From a bacterium (lineage in GTDB: Bacteria; Verrucomicrobiota; Verrucomicrobiia; Opitutales; UBA953), in assembly GCA_009926645.1 (NCBI GenBank), contig RFOO01000045.1, positions 1-7,266 of the forward strand: a stretch of 7,266 nucleotides of DNA, read 5' to 3'. Both the position numbers and the translations under genes were made by a program. Position 1 is the first letter of the stretch. Every line of letters starts with the position of its first letter. Of this stretch, positions 1-6,634 are shown piece after piece. The notes under the pieces were generated by a model. The model worked only from the letters and a program-made list of their open reading frames with translations, made no database searches and was not told the DNA's origin.

Positions 1-119
1 AGATAAAAAAAGACGAGGTGGTGAAACATGGAAGGAGACTTTGACCGAGCCGAAGAAAAAGAAAACCGTAAATTGCCATCCTTGCCAAGAATACTGGCAT
101 GTTCATTGTGCTAAGACTA

Positions 120-788
120 ATGACGCCAGAACTTCGCGAAATCTTTCCTGAAATCACAGAGGAACAATGGACAAAACTCAGTCAGATGGCGGCCTTGCAT
201 CGCAAATGGAACGAAAAAATTAACCTCATTTCTCGAAAAGACATCGAAAATCTCGAACGACATCACTACGCACCCTGCCTCGCGGCGATTAAATTTTGGA
301 AACTTCTACCAGGAGCTCGAGTAATTGATGTCGGTACAGGTGGCGGATTTCCTGGTCTAATTCTGGCCGTACTCTACCCCCACGCAGAATTCACATTAGT
401 CGATTCAGTAGGTAAAAAAATTATGGTCGTTGAAGATATCGTTCGTCGACTAGGTTTAAAGAATGTCGCCGTACTCAACGCCCGTGCTGAGACCCTAAAC
501 CACGACCACGATTTCATCACTGGCCGGGCGGTAGCCGATTTACGAACGTTTGTTCATCAAACCAAACAACTGATTATCCACGGGACAAAACATTCTCTGC
601 CGAACGGAATTCTTTATTGGCAAGGCGGTGATCCAGCCACCGAAAAAGCCACTTCTGGCATTAGCCCCTTCTTTAGTTTCGAACTGCGTCCACTACTCTG
701 GAATGACGAGAAATTTGAGGGAAAACGGATTGTTCTCTACCGAGCTCAAGACCTCCCCAAGTGCAAAAAGCCCGACCTGCCCCAATGA
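120..788 (+). CDS. rsmG: 16S rRNA (guanine-527-N7)-methyltransferase RsmG (GidB)
   Basis: By family, this cytosolic enzyme transfers a methyl group from S-adenosylmethionine to N7 of G527 (E. coli numbering) in 16S rRNA within the small subunit. The 222 residues match the family's usual 200-240. Visible motifs are the N-terminal WNEKINLISRKD segment (about 30-41), the AdoMet-binding glycine loop DVGTGGGFPG (70-79), the acidic DS with a following KK pair (95-100) at the ribose-binding strand end, and GRAV (135-138). The ISRKD and LVDS.GKK wording resembles the Bacteroidota-like branch more than the E. coli branch. The ATG at 120 is chosen because MTPELREIFPEIT looks like a normal RsmG beginning; an in-frame ATG at 99 would add seven mostly hydrophobic residues. 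Neither start has a Shine-Dalgarno sequence, and upstream in-frame stops lie at 42 and 69. metH follows after 58 bases. Family assignment is secure; the start is not. Confidence 0.95.
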   Translation: MTPELREIFPEITEEQWTKLSQMAALHRKWNEKINLISRKDIENLERHHYAPCLAAIKFWKLLPGARVIDVGTGGGFPGLILAVLYPHAEFTLVDSVGKKIMVVEDIVRRLGLKNVAVLNARAETLNHDHDFITGRAVADLRTFVHQTKQLIIHGTKHSLPNGILYWQGGDPATEKATSGISPFFSFELRPLLWNDEKFEGKRIVLYRAQDLPKCKKPDLPQ

Positions 789-846
789 CAAAGGTTTGGG
801 TCGCCTGTGCCTTGACCCTCGTCCAGATAACCTCACGTTAACCCCG

Positions 847-2814
847 ATGGCTTTTTCACCTCTACCCTTAACTCGCCAAGGAGAGAACCTGGTCGCACTT
901 TTGCGCCAGCGCATCGTCTATCTGGATGGAGCGATGGGAACCATGATACAGCAACTGAAGTTGCAAGAGAGTGACTATCGCGGAACACAGTTTCTCCAAC
1001 ACCCCACTGAGCTCAAAGGGAATAACGATCTCTTAGTCCTCACCAAACCTGAAGCGGTCTTAAATATCCATCGTGCCTACTTAGCCGCTGGGGCAGATAT
1101 TTTAGAAACCAATACTTTTAATGGTACGGCAATTGCCTTGGAAGACTACAAGATGGGTCACCTGGTCAAAGAGCTCAACACCGCCGCCGTAAAGTTAGCG
1201 AAACAAGCCTGCACCGAAGCGATGGCCCAAACTCCTGGGCGACATTGTTTTGTCGCCGGAGCTATCGGACCAACGAACAAGACGCTTTCGATGTCGCGAG
1301 ATGTCAACGACCCCGGCAAGCGCGATGTCACCTTCAATCAAGTACGCGATGCTTACCGCGAACAAGTGGAGGCTTTGATTGACGCCGGTGCCGACCTCTT
1401 ACTCTGCGAGACAGTTTTTGACACACTGGTTCTCAAAGCCGCTCTCTTCGCCATCGATGAAGCCTTTGCTGCCCGAGGATTTCGACTGCCCCTCATGATT
1501 TCGGGCACCATTACCGATGCCTCAGGTCGCACCTTAACTGGACAAACCACCGAAGCTTTCTGGAACTCAGTTCGCCACGCTAATCCTATCAGTATCGGAA
1601 TGAACTGTGCTCTGGGTGGCGAACAGATGCGCCCACACATCGATGAATTATCGCGCAAAGCCGACGTCTTTGTCTCCTGCTACCCCAATGCAGGACTACC
1701 CAATCCGCTTTCGCCTACGGGATTCCCAGAAGGCCCCGAAGACACGGCTGCGATTCTCGAAACTTTTGCGCGTGATGGTCTGGTTAATATTTTAGGTGGA
1801 TGCTGTGGCACCACACCCGAACACATCGCCGCCATCCGACGTCGCACCGAAAAATATCCACCACGCACCCTACCCCAACTCGCCCCAGCATTGCGGGTGG
1901 CCGGACTCGAAGCCCACAACATTGTAGGCGGAGCTCAATCCTTTGTGAATATCGGCGAACGGACTAATGTCGCTGGTTCACCCAAATTTAAAAAATTAAT
2001 CGAAGAAGGAAATTACAAGGAAGCCATTGCCGTGGCGAAACAGCAGGTCGAAGCAGGCGCTGGCATTATCGATGTTAATTTCGATGCAGGGCTTTTAGAT
2101 GGCAAGGCCGCGATGGTTAAATTCCTCAATCTCATCGCCACAGAACCCGACATTGCTCGCGTTCCGGTAATGATCGATTCCTCTAAATGGGAAATCCTCG
2201 AGGCAGGATTGCAGTGCCTCCAAGGAAAAGGCATCGTGAATTCTCTTTCTCTAAAAGAAGGGGAAACAGAATTCATCCGACAGGCTAAACTTTGCCGACG
2301 CTATGGAGCGGCCATGGTGGTGATGGCTTTCGATGAGAAAGGTCAGGCAGCAACCTTTGCCGATAAGGTTAGAATCTGCGAACGAGCCTATAAAATTCTC
2401 ACCGAGAAAGCAGGCATCGACCCCCAAGATATCATTTTCGACGCCAATATCCTCACTGTCGCTACGGGCATGAAGGAGCACGACAGTTACGCCCTCGATT
2501 TCATTCAAGCGGTCAGCGAAATTAAAAAGCGTTGCCCTGGGGTTCGCACATCGGGTGGCCTCTCCAATGTCTCTTTCTCGTATCGCGGCAACAACCCCGT
2601 GCGTGAAGCGATGCATTCCGCCTTTCTCTATCACGCCATCGCAGCGGGATTGGATATGGCAATTGTCAACGCCGGCATGCTCGAAGTCTACACCGACATT
2701 AATCCCTCACCGCCGAAGCTCCACGCTTTGCCGGTAGTAAAACGGAAGTCGATTCCTCCAAGAAAAATGAATGGCGACAACTCCCTGTCGAAAAACGCCT
2801 CGAGCATGCTCTAG
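847..2814 (+). CDS. metH: Methionine synthase MetH, N-terminal part (homocysteine and folate modules), frameshifted at its end
   Basis: Intact MetH moves the methyl group of 5-methyltetrahydrofolate through cobalamin to homocysteine, giving methionine and tetrahydrofolate in the cytosol. This reading frame carries the homocysteine module (about 15-325) with zinc ligands Cys254 in GMNCALGG and Cys319-Cys320 in GGCCGTTP. The pterin-binding module follows (about 360-615), with NIGERTN at 368-374, the MIDSSKW segment and SGGLSNVSFSYRGN. Homology continues to about residue 619 (VYTDINP). The last 36 or so residues, from about 2707 to the stop at 2812-2814, have no MetH character and are an out-of-frame reading of the next module. 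The frame is open upstream to 628, but that stretch overlaps rsmG; MetH-like sequence starts just after 847, so the ATG there is preferred although it has no Shine-Dalgarno sequence. The catalytic residues seen are all present. Confidence 0.94.
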   Translation: MAFSPLPLTRQGENLVALLRQRIVYLDGAMGTMIQQLKLQESDYRGTQFLQHPTELKGNNDLLVLTKPEAVLNIHRAYLAAGADILETNTFNGTAIALEDYKMGHLVKELNTAAVKLAKQACTEAMAQTPGRHCFVAGAIGPTNKTLSMSRDVNDPGKRDVTFNQVRDAYREQVEALIDAGADLLLCETVFDTLVLKAALFAIDEAFAARGFRLPLMISGTITDASGRTLTGQTTEAFWNSVRHANPISIGMNCALGGEQMRPHIDELSRKADVFVSCYPNAGLPNPLSPTGFPEGPEDTAAILETFARDGLVNILGGCCGTTPEHIAAIRRRTEKYPPRTLPQLAPALRVAGLEAHNIVGGAQSFVNIGERTNVAGSPKFKKLIEEGNYKEAIAVAKQQVEAGAGIIDVNFDAGLLDGKAAMVKFLNLIATEPDIARVPVMIDSSKWEILEAGLQCLQGKGIVNSLSLKEGETEFIRQAKLCRRYGAAMVVMAFDEKGQAATFADKVRICERAYKILTEKAGIDPQDIIFDANILTVATGMKEHDSYALDFIQAVSEIKKRCPGVRTSGGLSNVSFSYRGNNPVREAMHSAFLYHAIAAGLDMAIVNAGMLEVYTDINPSPPKLHALPVVKRKSIPPRKMNGDNSLSKNASSML

Positions 2815-2903
2815 TCAAAGGCATCGATGAATTTATCATCGGTGACACCGAGGAGGCCCGACAAAAACTCGGACGACCCCTCCTCGTCATTGAAGGCCCA
2901 TTA

Positions 2904-4475
2904 ATGGACGGTATGCGCGTTGTCGGCACGCTTTTCGGTGAAGGAAAAATGTTTCTCCCCCAAGTCGTCAAATCGGCACGAGTCATGAAAGCCGCCGTGG
3001 CTCACCTCGAGCCCTTCATGGCAGCTGAAAAAGTGGGCGGATCCAACCAAGGGAAGTTCCTTATCGCCACTGTGCGTGGCGATGTACACGACATCGGCAA
3101 AAATATCGTCGGGGTTGTACTCGCCTGCAATAATTACGCCGTCACCGACCTTGGGGTAATGACACCAGTCGAAAAAATTCTCGATGAAGCACGCCACCTG
3201 CAACCCGACTTCATCGGCTTATCTGGTTTAATCACACCTTCGCTCGATGAAATGGCTACAGTGGCCAAAGAGCTAAAACGAGCCGGCTTCACTACGCCTC
3301 TTTTGATTGGTGGCGCTACGACTTCGCAAGACCACACCGCAATTAAACTCGCTGAACACTATGATGGCCCCGTGGTTCATGTCAGCGATGCCTCCTTAGT
3401 CACGGGCGTCTGCAGCGACCTCCTTAACCCAGTTCGGAAAGAAAGTTATATTGCTGAACTAAAAGCTGAGCAGGCACAAACCCGCGAAGCTTATGAAAAA
3501 CGCCAGCCTCGCGTCATTATACCTTTAAGCGAAGCGCGCCAACGCCCCCTGACACTCAATACTCCGCCGGCCCCAGCTCCTCAGAAACTCGGTGTTAGCC
3601 TCTTTGAAAGAATCGATCCAGCTGCCGTAGCAGAGGTTATTGATTGGACGCCCTTCTTTGTCACTTGGAGCCTTAAAGGAACTTTTCCCAAAATTTTTAA
3701 GTCGGAAAAATACGGCGCTGAAGCACGTAAACTTTTCGATGATGCACGTCGAGAACTCGACCATCTCATCAAAGAAAATCGCGTGCACCTGCGCGGAGTT
3801 CTAGGTCTATGGGCAGCCCGTCGTCGCGGCGACGATGTTATTCTTTATACCGACTTAACCCAAAAGAAAGAGCTGGGTCGCCTCCACTTTTTACGCGATC
3901 AGTTATCGCGCCCGACCGTTAAGACCTGTCGTTCGCTCGCCGATTACATTTCCGAACAGCCCGGCGATTACTGTGGTGCTTTTGCGGTAACCGCAGGTCA
4001 AGAAATTGAAGAGTACGCTCAATCCTTCAAAGAAACTAATCCCTATCGCCACATTCTCATTCAAGCGATTGCTGACCGCTTAGCCGAGGGTTGTGCCGAG
4101 TGGCTCCATCGTGAAGTGCGAACAAAACTCTGGGGCTACGCTCCTAAAGAAGCATTAAGCGTCGAAGATTTAGTAGAGGAAAAATATCAAGGCCGTCGCC
4201 CTGCTGCTGGTTACCCCGCCTGCCCTGAACACACCGAAAAAGCCGAAATTTGGCGTCTCTTGGGAGCCGATCGAATCGGCTGCACGCTCACCGAGTCATT
4301 TGCGATGAATCCCGCAGCCTCAGTCTCGGGTTTGTACTTTGGACACCCGCAATCCATCTACTTCGATGTCGATGGCATCGGTCGCGATCAAGTCGAAGAC
4401 TACGCGAAACGAAAAGGCTGGACCATAGCCGAGGCCGAAAAATGGTTAGCACCCGTGCTTGGTTATAAAACTTAA
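2904..4475 (+). CDS. metH: Methionine synthase MetH, C-terminal part (cobalamin-binding and reactivation modules)
   Basis: This is the remainder of MetH in a different frame. Homologous sequence in this frame begins at 2703 (SLTAEAPRFAGSKT, then NEWRQLPVEKRLEHALVKG), but no ATG, GTG or TTG occurs before the ATG at 2904, which lies inside the cap helices. A protein started there would lack most of the cap. Visible are the end of the four-helix cap (EGKMFLPQVVKSARVMK), the cobalamin signature GDVHDIGKN with the cobalt-ligating His codon at 3087-3089, GLSGLITPSLDEM and GGATTS of the Rossmann-like B12 domain, and a Pro/Ala-rich linker near 3560-3590. The AdoMet-dependent reactivation module follows, with IDWTPFF.TWSL (Asp codon 3642) and RPAAGYPACPEHTEK from 4197. 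The end WLAPVLGYKT matches the usual MetH C-terminus. The stop is 2 bases before the next gene. Confidence 0.92.
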   Translation: MDGMRVVGTLFGEGKMFLPQVVKSARVMKAAVAHLEPFMAAEKVGGSNQGKFLIATVRGDVHDIGKNIVGVVLACNNYAVTDLGVMTPVEKILDEARHLQPDFIGLSGLITPSLDEMATVAKELKRAGFTTPLLIGGATTSQDHTAIKLAEHYDGPVVHVSDASLVTGVCSDLLNPVRKESYIAELKAEQAQTREAYEKRQPRVIIPLSEARQRPLTLNTPPAPAPQKLGVSLFERIDPAAVAEVIDWTPFFVTWSLKGTFPKIFKSEKYGAEARKLFDDARRELDHLIKENRVHLRGVLGLWAARRRGDDVILYTDLTQKKELGRLHFLRDQLSRPTVKTCRSLADYISEQPGDYCGAFAVTAGQEIEEYAQSFKETNPYRHILIQAIADRLAEGCAEWLHREVRTKLWGYAPKEALSVEDLVEEKYQGRRPAAGYPACPEHTEKAEIWRLLGADRIGCTLTESFAMNPAASVSGLYFGHPQSIYFDVDGIGRDQVEDYAKRKGWTIAEAEKWLAPVLGYKT

Positions 4476-4477
4476 AG

Positions 4478-4804
4478 ATGGAAGAGCGAGAGTTTCAAAA
4501 ATTGGTTAAGGCTATCGGGCCGTCCGACGCGGAAGTAGTTCTTCGTTTTTTTGGCGACTCCTGTTCGCTTTGCCAAATTACCGAAGCCGCTGAGCAAGTT
4601 GAACTCGATTGGCCCGAGTGGGCTAAAGCTGCCGTTGTTCTGCAGCATTGGCTGGAGGCACATCAACGCACAGCCGACGCTCAGCGAAAAATCGGATACC
4701 TTTCGTGCGCCGCTGAGGGTTTTAAAAATGTGCCGTTAAGTATGCGGCCTGACCTCCCCACTGCTGTCAGCCGTATGCTCAATCAATTCGGCTTCGCGGA
4801 ATAA
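4478..4804 (+). CDS. Hypothetical protein, 108 residues, between metH and the flavoprotein gene
   Basis: I do not recognise this family. The product is a small soluble protein with no signal peptide or membrane segment. It contains one CxxC pair (CSLC, about residues 29-32) and a third cysteine near residue 76 (LSCAAEG), and it reads as mostly helical with Ala, Glu and Leu runs. A single CxxC could bind metal or be redox active, but it is not enough to assign a function. The gene is probably real because it fits exactly between two recognisable genes: its ATG starts 2 bases after the metH stop and its TAA is followed at once by the next ATG (TAAATG). This spacing suggests one transcript and translational coupling. 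There is no Shine-Dalgarno sequence; an AAAG precedes the start. Confidence 0.65.
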   Translation: MEEREFQKLVKAIGPSDAEVVLRFFGDSCSLCQITEAAEQVELDWPEWAKAAVVLQHWLEAHQRTADAQRKIGYLSCAAEGFKNVPLSMRPDLPTAVSRMLNQFGFAE

Positions 4805-6034
4805 ATGCCCCACGCCTCTCAAGTCGCTGTAATCGGTGGTGGCGCCGCCGGATTCTTTGCGGCCATTACTTGTGCCGAGAAACTAGGTTCACGCGGTCAA
4901 GTCACGCTCTATGAAGCAACCCCTCACCTGTTATCCAAAGTTAAGATTTCTGGTGGCGGGCGTTGCAATGTAACCCATGCCTGCTTTGAACCTGCCGAAC
5001 TAATTAAAAAATACCCCCGCGGAGGACGCGAACTTCTCGGAGCTTTTCATCGATTTCAACCACGAGATACCATCGCTTGGTTCGCCGAACGCGGTGTGGA
5101 AACCAAAACGGAGGCTGACGGGAGAATGTTTCCCGTTTCCGATGACTCAGCGTCAATCGTTGAAGCCTTACAAAAAGCCGCCACTCGTGCAGGCGTAAAA
5201 ATTCTTACCGGACAAGGATTGCGTGAAGTGCGTCGCCACGAAAGTCGTTTCGAACTTGTTTTTAATGACAACACAACCGCATCTTGCGACCGCCTCATCG
5301 TTGCGACTGGAGGCAATAAATCGTCCGCCGGACTCACCATCGCGCAGTCTTTTGGACACACGATTATTCCCCCCGTGCCCTCTCTTTTTACTTTTCATAT
5401 TCAAGACCCTCGACTGGCCGAACTCTCTGGCCTCTCCGTTGAAAACGTTTCAGTTCAAGCACTTGGTACAAAATTAAAAACGGACGGCCCTCTGCTCATC
5501 ACCCATTGGGGCCTCAGCGGACCAGCCATCTTAAAATTATCCGCTTGGGGCGCACGGATTTTCGCCGAGGCAAATTATCAATTTAAAATTCTCGTTCATT
5601 GGCTACCCGCCTTCACCGCTGAGGCACTTCTGAAAGAGCTAAACCGCGCTCGCGAGATGAACGCACGGAAGCAAATCACTACGTTCAGTCCGGTCGCTTT
5701 GCCGCAACGCCTCTGGGAACGTTTCGTGATTGCCGCGGGCATCGCACCTACCACGCCCTGGGCCCATGTAAGCAACAGCAACCTGCAAAACTTGATTACC
5801 CAACTCACTCGCAGTGAATTCACCGTTGATGGCAAAAGTATGTTCAAAGATGAATTTGTGACCTGTGGAGGCGTCAAACTATCTGAAGTTAACTTCAAAA
5901 CCATGGAAAGTCGCCTACAGCCTGGACTCTATTTTGCGGGCGAAGTTCTGGATATCGACGGAGTCACTGGTGGCTTTAATTTTCAAAATGCTTGGACGAC
6001 GGGTTGGCTAGCGGGGCAGTCGTGTGCGGAATAG
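4805..6034 (+). CDS. HI0933/YhiN-family FAD-dependent oxidoreductase (BaiN/RdsA-like)
   Basis: This is a 409-residue flavoprotein of the HI0933-like family (which includes E. coli YhiN, and is often labelled an aminoacetone oxidase family or BaiN/RdsA protein). Members bind FAD through a two-dinucleotide-binding-domain fold; the substrate of most, including this one, is not established. Visible are the N-terminal dinucleotide loop VIGGGAAGFFAA (GGGAAG at 11-16), the family hallmark SGGGRCNVTH (49-58), a second strand-end motif LIVATGG (about residues 164-170), THWGLSGPAILKLS in the middle domain, TCGGVKLSEVNFKTMES, and the C-terminal FAD-contacting block FAGEVLDIDGVTGGFNFQNAW (residues 377-397). 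Length and motif order are normal and nothing is missing. The start abuts the preceding stop with no gap and no Shine-Dalgarno sequence, so translation may be coupled to the 108-residue gene. Family assignment is firm; reaction is unknown. Confidence 0.92.
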   Translation: MPHASQVAVIGGGAAGFFAAITCAEKLGSRGQVTLYEATPHLLSKVKISGGGRCNVTHACFEPAELIKKYPRGGRELLGAFHRFQPRDTIAWFAERGVETKTEADGRMFPVSDDSASIVEALQKAATRAGVKILTGQGLREVRRHESRFELVFNDNTTASCDRLIVATGGNKSSAGLTIAQSFGHTIIPPVPSLFTFHIQDPRLAELSGLSVENVSVQALGTKLKTDGPLLITHWGLSGPAILKLSAWGARIFAEANYQFKILVHWLPAFTAEALLKELNRAREMNARKQITTFSPVALPQRLWERFVIAAGIAPTTPWAHVSNSNLQNLITQLTRSEFTVDGKSMFKDEFVTCGGVKLSEVNFKTMESRLQPGLYFAGEVLDIDGVTGGFNFQNAWTTGWLAGQSCAE

Positions 6035-6077
6035 AAATAGTTCGCCTCGATTAAATGAACCGTTTGAATAAAAAAGA

Positions 6078-6539
6078 ATGAACGAAGAAGCGTCACCCGG
6101 TGAGCCACAGCTAGGCGACTGTGTTGACGGTCAAATTCTCGTCGCCGTCGGCCTCGATTTTACCTTCACCGAAATACTCCCTTCCCACCAAGAGCTGTTT
6201 CAATCTCTCGATCAGTGGCTCACGAGTATTCGCACTTATTCATTCGAGAATCGCTTCGGCACTGAAGCGAATCTTTGGGATGAACTGGAAGACTGTGGTT
6301 ATGAAATTGGCGAAGGTGAAATCGAAGATCCCGTTAAAGCCAAAACCCTTAAACTCTATGATGTTTGGGTAGCCAACGAGTCATTACCCGATGCGCTTCT
6401 CCAAGTGCAAAATCGTGTTCAAGAATTTGCCAAGATAGCCTTGGAGTTAATTCCGCCTGGATTGCATACTACTGCGAAGACCAATCCCGCGCCCAAGGCC
6501 CTCATTGAGTTCATTGCTAAATTAGAGGAACCAGAGTAG
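6078..6539 (+). CDS. Hypothetical acidic protein, 153 residues
   Basis: I do not recognise this family. The protein is soluble and acidic, rich in Glu and Asp, with no signal peptide or transmembrane segment. A hydrophobic strand near the start (QILVAVGLDFTFTEILPS) is followed by what looks like a mixed helical body, including LWDELEDCGYEIGEGEIEDP and a helix-like VQNRVQEFAKIALELI. The C-terminus ends in EFIAKLEEPE. It follows the flavoprotein gene by 43 bases on the same strand, so it may belong to the same transcript, but the gap is larger than between the preceding genes. The start ATG is preceded by an A-rich tract (AATAAAAAAGA) in place of a Shine-Dalgarno sequence. A real gene is likely because the frame fills the space and no competing frame is longer, but no function can be offered. 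Confidence 0.65.
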   Translation: MNEEASPGEPQLGDCVDGQILVAVGLDFTFTEILPSHQELFQSLDQWLTSIRTYSFENRFGTEANLWDELEDCGYEIGEGEIEDPVKAKTLKLYDVWVANESLPDALLQVQNRVQEFAKIALELIPPGLHTTAKTNPAPKALIEFIAKLEEPE

Positions 6540-6573
6540 TTTCCCTTTAACCAAAGCGCTAACCCCTGTCTTT

Positions 6574-6608
6574 TAAGTAATAGACCCCAAAGGGGCGTTA
6601 TTGTTTTC
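6574..6608 (+). terminator. Possible intrinsic terminator after the 153-residue gene
   Basis: A short hairpin CCCC-AAA-GGGG (6585-6595) is flanked by imperfectly complementary AATA (6579-6582) and TTATT (6598-6602), with a small internal loop, and is followed by a T-rich run, GTTTTC. The GC stem is only 4 bp and the T run is interrupted, so this would be a weak terminator. Its position, about 45 bases after the stop at 6539 and before a separate secreted-protein gene, is right for one. Confidence 0.4.
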
Positions 6609-6619
6609 CAAAGAAAACA
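6602..6619. repeat. Perfect 7-bp inverted repeat with a 4-base spacer
   Basis: TGTTTTC and GAAAACA are exact reverse complements separated by CAAA. The element sits 15 bases upstream of the GTG start of the secreted-protein gene and directly after the GC hairpin. It could be the lower part of a bidirectional or tandem terminator, or a small operator-like or mRNA-leader hairpin for the next gene. The symmetry is seen directly; the role is a guess. Confidence 0.5.
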
Positions 6620-6634
6620 TTTAGACTAATCGGA

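Larger units (their letters stand above)
847..4475 (+). pseudogene. metH: Whole metH locus, interrupted at about 2703 by a frameshift with an apparent internal deletion
   Basis: Taken together, the two frames give about 1,209 codons covering all four MetH modules in the normal order; E. coli MetH has 1,227. The left homology ends at VYTDINP and the right homology begins at SLTAEA, with a TAA at 2700-2702 closing the right-hand frame upstream. In E. coli the intervening stretch contains the conserved cap helix VEDVILNRR followed by ERLLELAE; about 19 of these residues have no counterpart here. The phase change requires loss of 3n+1 bases, so about 58 bases fits both facts. The rest of both frames is well conserved with no other stops, which points to a recent event or to an assembly error. 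I compared with E. coli MetH from memory, so the size is an estimate. Confidence 0.75.

Noticed and set aside
28..114. Tiny 28-residue reading from the ATG at 28
   Set aside because: Too short, overlaps either rsmG start, and has no recognisable content.
2..151. Open basic reading (KKRRGGETWKE, then KKKK, then a Cys/His-rich end) that could be the tail of an upstream gene overlapping rsmG
   Set aside because: It has no visible start in the window, its last third looks out of frame, and another frame (3-44, ending GRRL then TGA) is an equally plausible tail. I could not choose, so no feature is called for bases 1-98.
628..846. N-terminal extension of metH overlapping the end of rsmG
   Set aside because: It is the rsmG 3' end read in another frame; MetH-like sequence begins only after 847.
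789..846. SAM, SAH or cobalamin riboswitch in the rsmG-metH gap
   Set aside because: The gap is only 58 bases and shows no recognisable riboswitch core or strong hairpin.
2251..2634. 127-residue minus-strand reading inside metH, and other minus-strand readings across the window
   Set aside because: They are antisense to well-conserved metH, rsmG or flavoprotein coding sequence, have low-complexity or implausible compositions and no recognisable domains.
2695..2712. Programmed -1 frameshift site in metH
   Set aside because: No canonical slippery heptamer with a following pseudoknot is evident, MetH is not known to use recoding, and recoding would not explain the missing helix.
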